A stretch of 64,000 nucleotides of DNA from Streptomyces flaveus. Lineage in GTDB: Bacteria > Actinomycetota > Actinomycetes > Streptomycetales > Streptomycetaceae. Shown here one piece after another: positions 48,847 to 56,861 of the stretch. The notes under the pieces were generated by a model, which worked only from the letters and a program-made list of their open reading frames with translations, made no database searches and was not told the origin of the DNA. Location of the stretch: the NCBI RefSeq assembly GCF_014647675.1, contig NZ_BMPQ01000015.1, positions 1 to 64,000 of the forward strand, read 5' to 3'. The translations under genes and the position numbers were made by a program. The stretch's first letter is position 1. Every line of letters begins with the position of its first letter.

Positions 48847-50022
48847 TCACCGATTAGCGGCCAGCACTGCCGCGAGGCCCTCTTGCAGATCTTTGACGAA
48901 ATACTCGGAAACCTCCAGCGACGGGAAATGTCCCCCGATTTCGGGCGACCTCCATCGGACGATCTGTCGGTACCGCTCCTGTGCCCAGGGGCGCGGACAC
49001 TTCTCGATGTCGCGGGGATACATAGTGATTGCTGACGGGACGTTGACCCGAAGTTCGGGGTCCAGCGAGTTGTGGCTTTCGTAGTAAATTCGGGCCGCCG
49101 ATGCGCCGGTCCGCGTCAGCCAATACAGGGTGACGTCGTCAAGAATCCTGTCTCTGGAAATCGTCTCGAACGGGCTGTCTTCGGTGTCTGACCACTCGGC
49201 GAACTTGTCGAGGATCCAGGCGAGAAGCCCGACCGGTGAGTCGACGAGCGAGTAGCCGATGGTCTGCGGTCGGGTCGCCTGCTGCTTCGCGTACGCCCCG
49301 TGGGGGCCCTCGTAGAATTCGCGGGTTTCCTCGGTCCACTTGCGCTCGACCGCCGTCAGCCCGTCCGTTGTCAACCCGGGCGGTCCCTCCGCGAACGTTG
49401 TGTGGATGCCGAGAACGTGCGCCGGGAACCTGCCGCCGAGAACCGTGGTGATATTGCCTCCCCAGTCACCGCCGTGGGCTGCGAACTTGCCGTAGCCGAG
49501 CCTTCCCATCAGTTCCACCCACGCGGCCGCGATCTTTTCGGTTCCCCACCCGGTGGTGGCCGGCTTGTCGCTGTAACCAAAGCCCGGTAGCGACGGGGCC
49601 ACGACGTGGAACGCCGGCGCGTCTGCATCTTTCGGATCTGCCAGCTCGTCCACTACATCGATGAACTCAGCAATGCTGCCTGGCCAGCCGTGCGTCAGGA
49701 TCAGAGGAGTGGCATCCGAGCGCGCGGACCGGCGGTGCAGGAAGTGGATTCCCAGATCATCAATGGTCGTGCGGAACTGGCCGATCTGGTTAAGGCGCTC
49801 TTCGAACGACCGCCAGTTGTACCCGGTGCGCCAGTAGTCCACGACCTCGACGAGGTCGGCGAGAGGAACGCCCTGTTCCCATCGGCGCGGGCCGGGCGCG
49901 GCGCGATAGACCGTCTCGGCCTCCGGTAGCCGCGCGGCGGCCAGTCGCGCGCGCAGATCGTCGAGGTCAGTGTCGGTTGCGGGGGCTTCAAATGCTTGCA
50001 CGTCGCTGGTTGGACGGGGCAT
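48847..50022 (-). CDS. Epoxide hydrolase family protein (EHN domain)
   Basis: This 391-residue soluble enzyme has the N-terminal EHN domain (DLDDLRARLAAARLPEAETV, RWEQGVPLADLVEVVDYWRT) and an alpha/beta-hydrolase core. The core has the oxyanion-hole region LILTHGWPGSIAEF, the Asp nucleophile in AHGGDWGGN near residue 187, and a C-terminal catalytic His in GGHFPSLE. Epoxide hydrolases of this group open epoxides to diols for detoxification or catabolism. It starts at the ATG at 50020-50022 and is divergent from the CGNR regulator across a set of matched operator repeats. Confidence 0.92.
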   Translation of the reverse strand: MPRPTSDVQAFEAPATDTDLDDLRARLAAARLPEAETVYRAAPGPRRWEQGVPLADLVEVVDYWRTGYNWRSFEERLNQIGQFRTTIDDLGIHFLHRRSARSDATPLILTHGWPGSIAEFIDVVDELADPKDADAPAFHVVAPSLPGFGYSDKPATTGWGTEKIAAAWVELMGRLGYGKFAAHGGDWGGNITTVLGGRFPAHVLGIHTTFAEGPPGLTTDGLTAVERKWTEETREFYEGPHGAYAKQQATRPQTIGYSLVDSPVGLLAWILDKFAEWSDTEDSPFETISRDRILDDVTLYWLTRTGASAARIYYESHNSLDPELRVNVPSAITMYPRDIEKCPRPWAQERYRQIVRWRSPEIGGHFPSLEVSEYFVKDLQEGLAAVLAANR

Positions 50023-50041
50023 GAGACCTCCTGGCCATCGT

Positions 50042-50124
50042 GGAACCGGCTACGACCCATCGCGAACCGGCTAAGGCGGTTCTAGCAGGCTTCCGGGTCA
50101 CGCTGCAACCGGCTAAGGTGGTTC
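50042..50124. promoter_or_regulatory. Three operator-like repeats AACCGGCTA between epoxide hydrolase and CGNR genes
   Basis: A half-site GGAACCGGCTA (50042-50052) is followed by a palindrome GAACCG-GCTAAGG-CGGTTC (50064-50082). A second near-palindrome, AACCGGCTAAGGTGGTT (50107-50123), ends 3 bases before the CGNR gene ATG. With no ribosome-binding site there, the CGNR message may be leaderless and its operator may cover the transcription start. Confidence 0.65.
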
Positions 50125-50125
50125 C

Positions 50126-50701
50126 ATGCGTGCTGGGTTCCCTGACTTCCGCCTCGGCAATGTGCTGGCGACCAGCTTCACGGGGACTCTGTCGGAGCGT
50201 CATGGCGACGCTGTGGAGCGCATTCCCACGCCGCACCGACTCGTCGACTGGCTAGCAGTGAACGGCCTCGCCGTGGACTCCTGCACCACTGCCCAGCTCG
50301 ACCTTGCTCGGGAACTGAGGGAGTCGATTCACGCCGCCGCGACAGCGGCCGCGATCCAGGACGCTCTCCCTGTGTCTGCTGTCCAAGTCATCAATGACTG
50401 CAGCGCTCAGGGGCGGGCCGCGGCGATCCTGACGCCCAAGGGCAAGCGGCAATGGCGGCTCAGCTCGGCTTCCTGCGTGGAAGATGCCCTCAGCGTGATC
50501 GCCGCCGACGCGATCAGCATCATCGCAGGCGAACGAGACGGAAAATTGGCCTTGTGTGCATCGCCAACCTGCCAAGCCGCCTTCTTCGACACCAGCCAAA
50601 GCCGCACCCGCAAATGGTGTGACATGAACACGTGCGGGAATCGTCAGAAGAAGGCGCGCTTCAATGCCAACCAGCGCAAAAACCCCAGATCAGCGGAGTG
50701 A
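50126..50701 (+). CDS. CGNR zinc-finger (ABATE-domain) regulator
   Basis: This 191-residue protein has an N-terminal ABATE region (LGNVLATSFTGTLSERHGD, then the HRLVDWLAVNGLAVD segment) and a C-terminal CGNR zinc finger. The finger reads LCASPTCQAAFFDTSQSRTRKWCDMNTCGNRQKKARF, with cysteines at C-x4-C and C-x4-CGNR. Such proteins are probable ligand-responsive transcription factors. Divergent orientation with the epoxide hydrolase, plus the shared operator repeats, suggests that it controls that gene and itself. I chose the ATG at 50126. Confidence 0.86.
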   Translation: MRAGFPDFRLGNVLATSFTGTLSERHGDAVERIPTPHRLVDWLAVNGLAVDSCTTAQLDLARELRESIHAAATAAAIQDALPVSAVQVINDCSAQGRAAAILTPKGKRQWRLSSASCVEDALSVIAADAISIIAGERDGKLALCASPTCQAAFFDTSQSRTRKWCDMNTCGNRQKKARFNANQRKNPRSAE

Positions 50702-50816
50702 TCGTTACCTCGGTACATCCAACTGGGCCCCACGCCTGCGACACATCTGTCGCGTTGGGTGCACCCCAACGGCACCACTGAGAGCCATCCGTCGCCTTCG
50801 ATGTGGCACCAAGAGT

Positions 50817-51257
50817 TCATGGCTGTACGTCGCTGCGGAGTGTGAACCAGACCGTCTTGCCGATGCCGCCGGTACGAGGTTCCGCACCCCAGTCGTCTGC
50901 CAGTGTTGCCACCAGGGGCAGGCCGCGGCCGGACTCGTCGTCCAGGGCCGCCTCCCGGAGCGTCGGGAGAGTGTCGTTCGCGTCCGTTACGGACACGCAG
51001 AGGTGGCCGGCGGCCAGGACGCAGCGGGTTCGGATTTCGCGGCCGGGGGAGACCTTTGCGTGGCGGTACGCGTTTGTTATCAGCTCGCTGAGCAGGAGTA
51101 CGGCTGTTTCCGTCGTCTCGTCCGGGAGCTTCCATGCGGTGGCTTGTTCGCGGAGGAGGGCGCGGGCTCGGCCGACGCTGCGGGCGTGGCGGGGCAGGTG
51201 CCATTCGACGTCTTGGATGTCCTCGAGGGCTTTGGCGTCGTCGCGGTCCTGGGGCAT
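50817..51257 (-). CDS. ATP-binding anti-sigma/serine-kinase-like protein (HATPase)
   Basis: This 146-residue protein is of the RsbW-like HATPase_c_2 type. Motifs are the N box LLLSELITNAYRHAK near residue 55, the G1-like DANDTLPTLREAALDD, and GRGLPLVATLADDWG followed by GKTVWFTL. Many Streptomyces copies occur next to XRE/DUF397 pairs, as here, in AbaA/WhiJ-type clusters. It may bind a sigma factor or phosphorylate a partner. It is divergent from the XRE gene, sharing about 140 bases of promoter region. Confidence 0.85.
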   Translation of the reverse strand: MPQDRDDAKALEDIQDVEWHLPRHARSVGRARALLREQATAWKLPDETTETAVLLLSELITNAYRHAKVSPGREIRTRCVLAAGHLCVSVTDANDTLPTLREAALDDESGRGLPLVATLADDWGAEPRTGGIGKTVWFTLRSDVQP

Positions 51258-51394
51258 GTGTGTGCCGTTCCTTGCGTGTGGTTCTCCGTCATTCGCTGTG
51301 ATCAGGCTGGCGGTTGGTGCGTAGTCTCGGGGAGTGTCGGTGTGGGTACACAGCGTGGCTGTACACGGTGTGGTGGTGGGAGGCGGGTGGGTGC

Positions 51395-52213
51395 GTGGCT
51401 TCCGGGGAGTCGCAGCAGGCGCAGCAGAACTGGCGGTACTGCGGTGGGCAGATCAAGTTGTGGAGGGAGGAAGCGGGGGTCAGCCGACAGGAGTTGGCCA
51501 AGGAGGCCGGGTACGACTACGAGTACGTCAAGTCGATGGAGTGCGGGAGGCGTAGGCCGACGCTGAGGTTGTTGCAGGCTGCGGATCAACTGTGCGCGGC
51601 GAGAGGGAAGTTGGTGGCCGGGCATGAGTTTCTGAAGCCCGAGCCGTTTCCTGCGCGGACACAGGAGTACATGGCGATTGAGGCCGAAGCGTTCGTGGTG
51701 CACCACTATGCGCTTGGGCTGATTCCCGGTCTGTTGCAGACGGGAGAGTACGCACGAGCGCTGATCAGCGAGAGCTGTCCGCCGCTGGATGATGAGACGG
51801 TTGAGGAGCGGGTCAGAGCTCGGTTGGCGAGGCAGGAGGCGCTGACTCGCCGCGCCAGAACGGTGTACGGCTTCGTGATCCATGAGACTGCGCTGCACAC
51901 GGAGGTGGGCGGACCGGAAGTCATGCGGCGGCAGTTGCTCGAGGTGCCGGCGGTTGGGGCCCTGCGTAACGTGTCCATCCAGGTGCTGCCCTACGGGAGG
52001 TGTAGCGGTCTGGCGCTCAACGGCTCGTTCGTTCTGCTGGAGACTGTTGACCACGAGCACTTCGCCTACGTTGAAGGTCCAGAGACGAGCGTGTTGCACG
52101 CCGACGCTGACAAGGTGAGCTACCTGGCGCAGGTGCATGGCATGATCCGCATGCAAGCTCTCGGAGTTGACGAGTCGGCGGCGTTCATCAGGAAGGTGGC
52201 AGAGGGGCTATGA
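51395..52213 (+). CDS. XRE-family regulator with DUF5753 domain (WhiJ/AbaA type)
   Basis: This 272-residue regulator has an N-terminal helix-turn-helix (QIKLWREEAGVSRQELAKEA, EYVKSMECGRRRPTLRLLQ) and a C-terminal DUF5753 ligand-type domain. That domain has VVHHYALGLIPGLLQTGEYA, VIHETALHTEVGGPEVMRRQ and YLAQVHGMIRMQALG. I chose the GTG at 51395 (VASGESQQAQQ), which follows GGGAGG; the frame is open upstream to 51314. Its TGA overlaps the start of the DUF397 gene (ATGA). These pairs control development and antibiotic production in Streptomyces. Confidence 0.87.
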   Translation: MASGESQQAQQNWRYCGGQIKLWREEAGVSRQELAKEAGYDYEYVKSMECGRRRPTLRLLQAADQLCAARGKLVAGHEFLKPEPFPARTQEYMAIEAEAFVVHHYALGLIPGLLQTGEYARALISESCPPLDDETVEERVRARLARQEALTRRARTVYGFVIHETALHTEVGGPEVMRRQLLEVPAVGALRNVSIQVLPYGRCSGLALNGSFVLLETVDHEHFAYVEGPETSVLHADADKVSYLAQVHGMIRMQALGVDESAAFIRKVAEGL

Positions 52214-52458
52214 GCGAAACGCTGGCGTGGTTCAAGTCCAGCTACAGCGACTCCCAGGGCGGTGAATGCCTCGAAGTCGCCTACACCTGGTGCAAGTCCA
52301 GCTACAGCGACTCCCAGGGCGGCGCCTGCCTCGAAGTCGCCGCCTGCCCCCACACCATCCACATCCGCGACTCGAAGCTCGGCGTTCGAAGCCCCCGCTT
52401 CACCGTCCCCGCCAACGCCTGGACCGCCTTCGTCACGTACGCCTCCCGCGAGGCCTGA
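52210..52458 (+). CDS. DUF397 protein with internal duplication
   Basis: This 82-residue protein is the usual small partner of XRE/DUF5753 regulators. The characteristic DUF397 start W-x-KSSYS...GG-x-C-LEVA occurs twice in tandem (residues 7-26 and 27-46). The normal C-terminal half follows (TIHIRDSKLGVRSPRFTVPA, then AWTAFVTYA). Ordinary DUF397 proteins have a single copy of that segment and about 60 residues. It is coupled to the XRE gene and probably binds it. Confidence 0.88.
   Translation: MSETLAWFKSSYSDSQGGECLEVAYTWCKSSYSDSQGGACLEVAACPHTIHIRDSKLGVRSPRFTVPANAWTAFVTYASREA
52228..52347 (+). repeat. 60-bp in-frame tandem duplication inside the DUF397 gene
   Basis: Bases 52228-52287 and 52288-52347 are near-identical, differing at only a few positions. 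Each encodes 20 residues (WFKSSYSDSQGGECLEVAYT and WCKSSYSDSQGGACLEVAAC). The high identity indicates a recent event. Confidence 0.9.
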
Positions 52459-52478
52459 GCCCCCTAAACCTCGAGCCC

Positions 52479-52518
52479 CAAGGCTGTGGCCCGCACCTCA
52501 GTGCGGGCCACAGCCTTG
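52479..52518 (+). terminator. Terminator sharing its core with the Ro60 terminator
   Basis: An 18-bp perfect stem (CAAGGCTGTGGCCCGCAC and its complement) with a CTCA loop. The core CTGTGGCCCGCAC...GTGCGGGCCACAG is the same as at 40521-40556, 12 kb away. Confidence 0.92.
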
Positions 52519-52552
52519 TGCGCGGTCGAGATTGACATCTAACATTTCAGTT
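52516..52552 (+). promoter_or_regulatory. Candidate promoter of the GntR gene (possibly leaderless)
   Basis: TTGTGC (52516-52521) and TAACAT (52540-52545) are spaced by 18 bases and would start transcription at about the GTG of the GntR gene. A TTGACA at 52532-52537 also exists but would need a -10 inside the coding region. No ribosome-binding site is visible. Confidence 0.4.
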
Positions 52553-53200
52553 GTGGACGCCATAGGGCCAGTACCCCGCACCCTGCTCAGGGACCGGGCG
52601 TACGAAGCGATCAGGGACGCCATCGTGGCCGGGGACATCGAACCGGGCGCGGCGGTGCGCGACGCCGATCTCGCCGAGCGGCTCGGGCTGTCACGGGCGC
52701 CCGTGCGTGAGGCCTTCTCGCGGCTCGTCGACGAGGGGCTGCTGGAGAGCAAGCCGCAGAGCTACACGCGGGTGACCCCGGTCGTGGCCTCCGGCGTACG
52801 GGACGCGGCGGCCGTCGTCGGGGCCATGCACGAGCTGGCCGCGCGGGTCGCCGTGCCCCGGCTGTTCGCTGCGGACGTCGAGATGATGCGCTCGGCCAAC
52901 GAGCGGTTCGCGGCCGCTGTTCACGCGGGTGACGTGGACACCGCCCTGCGCGCCGACGACGAACTGCACGACGTGCTCGTACGCGTCAGTGGCAACCGCG
53001 CGGCCGCCGCCACCATCGCCCGCTACACCCCGCTCATCCGCCGACTGGAGCGACGGCGCTTCGGTGAGGGCGGCAACTGCCGTTCGGCCGGGCTGCACGA
53101 GCAGCTCATCGAGGCCTGCGCGGCCGGTGACGTGGACGAGGCGGTCCGTGTCACCGCGGAGATCTGGCGAGGGCTCGAAGGCCTCGCCGACGGCGACTGA
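52553..53200 (+). CDS. GntR-family (FCD) transcriptional regulator
   Basis: This 215-residue regulator has a GntR winged helix (LRDRAYEAIRDAIVAGDIEP, AERLGLSRAPVREAFSRLVD) and a helical FCD-type ligand domain (AVVGAMHELAARVAVPRLFA, DDELHDVLVRVSGNRAAAAT). The start is the GTG at 52553. The ACC deaminase gene begins 14 bases after its stop, so the two are probably co-transcribed. It is a good candidate for controlling ACC deaminase in response to ACC or a related amino acid, instead of the Lrp-type regulator known in other bacteria. Confidence 0.87.
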   Translation: MDAIGPVPRTLLRDRAYEAIRDAIVAGDIEPGAAVRDADLAERLGLSRAPVREAFSRLVDEGLLESKPQSYTRVTPVVASGVRDAAAVVGAMHELAARVAVPRLFAADVEMMRSANERFAAAVHAGDVDTALRADDELHDVLVRVSGNRAAAATIARYTPLIRRLERRRFGEGGNCRSAGLHEQLIEACAAGDVDEAVRVTAEIWRGLEGLADGD

Positions 53201-53214
53201 TCCTGGGAGGATCC

Positions 53215-54231
53215 ATGTCCCTTTCCTCGTACGAGCGTTACCCCCTTCTCTTCGGGCCCTCGCCCGTGCACCCGCTGGAACGGCTGACCAAACACCTCGG
53301 CGGGGCCTCGCTCTGGGCCAAGCGTGAGGACTGCAACTCCGGTATCGCGTACGGGGGTAACAAGACGCGCAAGCTGGAGTACCTCGTCGCCGATGCGCTC
53401 GCCCAGGGGTGCGACACCCTCGTGTCCATCGGTGGCGTGCAGTCCAACCACACCCGGCAGGTCGCGGCCGTGGCCGCCCGCGCCGGGCTCAAGTGCGTGC
53501 TCGTGCAGGAGAGTTGGGTGGAGTGGCCCGACTCCGTGTACGACAAGGTCGGCAACATCCTGATCAGTCGGCTCGCGGGCGCGGATGTGCGGCTGGTGCG
53601 GGCCGGGTTCGGGATCGGATTCAAGGAGAGCTGGGAGCAGGCGCTCAGGGAGGTCGAGGAGAGGGGCGGGAAGCCGTACGCCATTCCCGCCGGCGCCTCC
53701 GACCATCCGCTCGGTGGTCTCGGGTTCGCCGGGTGGGCGTATGAAGTCGCCGAGCAGGAGCGGGAGTTGGGGGTCTTCTTCGACACCGTGGTGGTGTGCT
53801 CCGTGACCGGCTCTACGCAGGCGGGCATGGTCGCCGGGTTCGCGGCCCTGGAGGAGGCGGGCGGGCGGCCCCGGCGCGTCCTCGGCATCGACGCGTCGGC
53901 CGCGCCCGCCCGCACCCGTGCGCAGATCGCGCGGATCGCTCACGGCACCGGCCAACTCATCGGCGTGAAGCGGGAGTTGGACGAGTCGGACGTCGAGCTG
54001 GACGAGCGCTACCACGCGGGCACGTACGGCATCGCCGACGAGGCCACACTGGAGGCGATGCGGCTCGCCGCGCGGACCGAGGGGATGGTGACGGATCCGG
54101 TGTACGAGGGGAAGTCGATGGCCGGGCTCGTCGATCTCGTGTCGCGGGGAGAGATCGGGCGGGAGTCGACGGTGCTGTACGCGCACCTCGGTGGACAGCC
54201 CGCCCTGAACGCGTACAGCGCGCTGTTCTAA
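53215..54231 (+). CDS. acdS: 1-aminocyclopropane-1-carboxylate (ACC) deaminase
   Basis: AcdS is a PLP enzyme that cleaves ACC, the plant ethylene precursor, to ammonia and 2-oxobutanoate. The 338-residue length is exact for the family. The PLP lysine is in GGNKTRKLEYL near residue 50, and the SNHTRQVAAVAA motif follows. Two residues that separate true ACC deaminases from D-cysteine desulfhydrases are present: Glu298 in YEGKSM and Leu325 in AHLGGQ. It is cytoplasmic and follows the GntR gene. It suggests plant association or use of ACC as nitrogen. Confidence 0.94.
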   Translation: MSLSSYERYPLLFGPSPVHPLERLTKHLGGASLWAKREDCNSGIAYGGNKTRKLEYLVADALAQGCDTLVSIGGVQSNHTRQVAAVAARAGLKCVLVQESWVEWPDSVYDKVGNILISRLAGADVRLVRAGFGIGFKESWEQALREVEERGGKPYAIPAGASDHPLGGLGFAGWAYEVAEQERELGVFFDTVVVCSVTGSTQAGMVAGFAALEEAGGRPRRVLGIDASAAPARTRAQIARIAHGTGQLIGVKRELDESDVELDERYHAGTYGIADEATLEAMRLAARTEGMVTDPVYEGKSMAGLVDLVSRGEIGRESTVLYAHLGGQPALNAYSALF

Positions 54232-54244
54232 GGCCTTCTGCGGG

Positions 54245-55015
54245 TCAAGCCGCCTTACCGAAGACAAGCACCTCCGTGGTGGCGACGCCCATGGGCGCCA
54301 GGAAGCTGGCCTTCAGGCTGCAGCCGAGAGTCGCGAAGAGGTCCACGCATGTCTGGCGGGGCATGGCGGCGGGGAAGGAGTCGTGTCCCGCGCCGCCCTT
54401 CGTGGCCCAGGTGCGTACCGTGGCCGGGTCCAGGCAGGTCTCTGTCATCACGTCGAAGACGATCCGGCCACCGGGTCGCGTGACGCGTGCCATCTCGAAG
54501 AAGTAGCGGGAGGCGCCGAGGAAGGGCACGGTGTTGAAGACCTTATGGGCCTGAACGAGGTCGATGCTGCCGTCGGGTGTCGGGGCGAGACTGCTTCCTG
54601 CGGTCGGTTGGGCGACCACGCTGAATGTGTCCACCAGGTAGTTGGCCCAGGGTGCTGCCGTCTCGTAGATCTCGTAGCGGTCTGGTGAACACTCCTTGAG
54701 CGTCTTCTCCAGGTACCGTCCGGACCCGGGACCGATCTCCAGTACCGTGTTCGGGTTGGCAGCGAAGACACCGAGGGCGCGTAGTTCATCGATGGTGGAC
54801 TGGGTGGCGCCAGGCGTCCCGTTCATGACCTCGTCGATGTAGTCACCGACCGGCAGACCGGCCGCCCGTGCAGCCCGCATCGTCGCCTCGAACGGGATGA
54901 AGTCATCGACGCCACCCAGGTTGTTGGTGCTGCGCACGATGTCGAATCCAGCGCGCCCCAAGAGCCGCTTGACCCCCGACTTCAATACTGACGTTCCGCT
55001 GCTTACTGCCCTCAC
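54245..55015 (-). CDS. SAM-dependent methyltransferase
   Basis: This 256-residue class I methyltransferase has the SAM-binding motif VLEIGPGSGRYLEKTL near residue 85. An acidic position follows in IYETAAPWANYLVDTF, and the later motifs are DLVQAHKVFNTVPF and VTRPGGRIVFDVMTE. The N-terminal 40 residues look like those of sugar- or lipid-modifying methyltransferases (LLGRAGFDIVRSTNNLG). I chose the GTG at 55013-55015 because a GGGGGG ribosome-binding site lies 8 bases upstream. It is convergent with acdS. No substrate can be assigned. Confidence 0.85.
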   Translation of the reverse strand: MRAVSSGTSVLKSGVKRLLGRAGFDIVRSTNNLGGVDDFIPFEATMRAARAAGLPVGDYIDEVMNGTPGATQSTIDELRALGVFAANPNTVLEIGPGSGRYLEKTLKECSPDRYEIYETAAPWANYLVDTFSVVAQPTAGSSLAPTPDGSIDLVQAHKVFNTVPFLGASRYFFEMARVTRPGGRIVFDVMTETCLDPATVRTWATKGGAGHDSFPAAMPRQTCVDLFATLGCSLKASFLAPMGVATTEVLVFGKAA

Positions 55016-55268
55016 CAGGCATACCCCCCCAGATCGTCTCCAACTCGGTGTCAGCATAGGATCTCGGACGCAGGTGCGCAGTGGGACGGCGAATTCGCTA
55101 CGCGGCTGTCGAGGGCCGGTACGCGGCGCCGGGGCCTCACGCCCGATATGTGCCTTCCCGGTAAGGCTGCTTACGGAAGCCTTCTATGAGGTCGATTCAG
55201 GTTTCGTGTGGAGGGTTTCGCGGGCCTGTTCCGCGGCGCGGGCCGTGCTTTCGCGTCTGACGTACGGC

Positions 55269-55296
55269 GGGGCGCCCTCTAGGAAGAGGGCGCCCC
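55269..55296 (-). terminator. Terminator of the TerD gene
   Basis: A perfect 12-bp stem (GGGGCGCCCTCT / AGAGGGCGCCCC) with an AGGA loop lies 22 bases beyond the TerD stop. Confidence 0.88.
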
Positions 55297-55317
55297 GGGA
55301 TGCCTACGGACGGACGT

Positions 55318-56541
55318 TTACAGCGACTGCGCCGCGGGCTTGACCATGCCGCGCACCGTACGGGACTTGACGAAGTCGCCCATGGCCGTCATGTCCCACT
55401 CGCCGGAGAACTGCTTGATCAGCTTGGCCATCATGACGCCGGTCTGGGACTCGGCGTTGGTGAGGTCGAAGCGGACCAGTTCCTCGCCGGTGGCGGCGTC
55501 CAGGAGGCGGCAGTAGGCCTTGGCGACCTCGGTGAACTTCTGGCCGGAGAAGGAGTTCACCGTGAAGACCAGGCCGGTGACCTCCTGGGGGAGGCGGCCG
55601 AGATCGACCGTGATGACCTCGTCGTCTCCGCCGCCCTCACCCGTGAGGTTGTCGCCGGAGTGCTTGATCGCGCCGTTCACGATGGAGAGTTTGCCGAAGT
55701 AGCAGCTGTCGATGTGGTTGCGCTGCGGGCCGTACGCGATGACCGACGCGTCCAGGTCGATGTCCTTGCCGCGGTACGCCGGCTCCCAGCCGAGGCCCAT
55801 CTTGACCTGGGAGAGGAGCGGGGCGCCGCCCTTGACCAGGGAGACGGTCTGGTTCTTCTGGAGGCTTACGCGGCCCTTGTCGAGGTTGATCTTTCCGGCG
55901 CCCGGGGCGGGGGCGGGCGGAGCCGCCGGGGGTGCGGCCGGGGCCGGAGGTGTCGCGAGGGTCGGGGCCGGCGGGGCGACCGAGGGCTGCATGGCAGGAG
56001 CGGGCGGGGCTACGGGCGTCTGGACGGGGGCCGGAGCCGGTTCCTCCACCGAGACGCCGAAGTCCGTGGCGATGCCCGCCAGGCCGTTCGCGTACCCCTG
56101 GCCGACCGCTCGGGCCTTCCAGGCGCCGTTGCGGAGATAGACCTCCACGATCACCAGTGCCGTCTCCGTGCCCAACTGCGGGGGTGTGAACGTCGCCAGT
56201 ACGGAGTTGTCGTCCGCGTTGCGGATCGTCGCCGTGGGTTCGATGCCCTGGAAGGTCTGGCCCTCCGCGTCCGGGCTCGCCGTGACGACGATCTTTTCGA
56301 TGCCCGGGGGTACGGCGGCCGTGTCGACCACGATCGCGTCCGGAGCCGCGCCGCCACCCGAGCGGTACGTCACGCCGGGGCCTGTGGCCTGGTTGTAGAA
56401 GATGAAGTCGTCGTCGGAGCGCACCTTGCCGTCGGCGGTGAGCAGCAGGCCCGATACGTCGAGCCGCACCGGTGCGGTGACGTCCACCGTCACGCGGGCG
56501 ACGGGGAGAGGGATGTTCGAGCCGGGGGTCATAGCTGTCAT
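55318..56541 (-). CDS. TerD-family protein with two TerD domains
   Basis: The protein has 407 residues. Residues 1-160 are a TerD-like domain (LTADGKVRSDDDFIFYNQAT, LVIVEVYLRNGAWKARAVGQGY). Residues 165-215 form a proline/alanine-rich linker, and residues 220-407 a second, more typical TerD domain with acidic Ca2+-binding motifs (KDIDLDASVIAYGP, EGGGDDEVITVDLGRLP, LTNAESQTG). TerD proteins act in tellurite resistance and stress responses and bind calcium. The two-domain form is common in Streptomyces. It stands alone and has its own terminator. Confidence 0.9.
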   Translation of the reverse strand: MTAMTPGSNIPLPVARVTVDVTAPVRLDVSGLLLTADGKVRSDDDFIFYNQATGPGVTYRSGGGAAPDAIVVDTAAVPPGIEKIVVTASPDAEGQTFQGIEPTATIRNADDNSVLATFTPPQLGTETALVIVEVYLRNGAWKARAVGQGYANGLAGIATDFGVSVEEPAPAPVQTPVAPPAPAMQPSVAPPAPTLATPPAPAAPPAAPPAPAPGAGKINLDKGRVSLQKNQTVSLVKGGAPLLSQVKMGLGWEPAYRGKDIDLDASVIAYGPQRNHIDSCYFGKLSIVNGAIKHSGDNLTGEGGGDDEVITVDLGRLPQEVTGLVFTVNSFSGQKFTEVAKAYCRLLDAATGEELVRFDLTNAESQTGVMMAKLIKQFSGEWDMTAMGDFVKSRTVRGMVKPAAQSL

Positions 56542-56597
56542 GTGTGGGGTAACGAGCGGGCCCGCTTTACCGTTCCCTTACCTGCCGCCCAATTGGG

Positions 56598-56819
56598 TCA
56601 GCGGCGGTTGCGGGGGTGATTGCGGGCCGTGCGTTCGTTGCCGTGCTTGTAGTTGCCGGTCCAGCGGGCCATGACGAGCTGTGGGTCGCCGGATTCCACT
56701 TCCGTGAGGAACTCGTCGGCGCGGGGGCCGCGGAGGGTGGTCGCGGGGCGGCCGTGGTGCGTGATCGTCACGCTTCCATCGCCCTGATGCTCGTACGAGA
56801 ATCCCTGTGGTCGTGGCAT
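56598..56819 (-). CDS. Small conserved hypothetical protein
   Basis: This 73-residue protein begins MPRPQGFSYEHQGDGSVTIT and has a folded-looking core (HHGRPATTLRGPRADEFLTE, VMARWTGNYKHGNER). It ends in a basic tail (TARNHPRNRR) that could bind nucleic acid. It has no export signal. The pattern looks conserved in Streptomyces but has no assigned function. It is on the same strand as the dehydrogenase operon downstream, separated by TerD on the other side. Confidence 0.72.
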   Translation of the reverse strand: MPRPQGFSYEHQGDGSVTITHHGRPATTLRGPRADEFLTEVESGDPQLVMARWTGNYKHGNERTARNHPRNRR

Positions 56820-56861
56820 GACCGGGATGTTAGGCGCCCGGTCATGCCCGACGACAGTGGA

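Noticed and set aside
47513..48850. A 445-codon leftward open frame across the immunity-like array
   Set aside because: It overlaps plus-strand genes with shared family motifs and terminators and shows no family resemblance.
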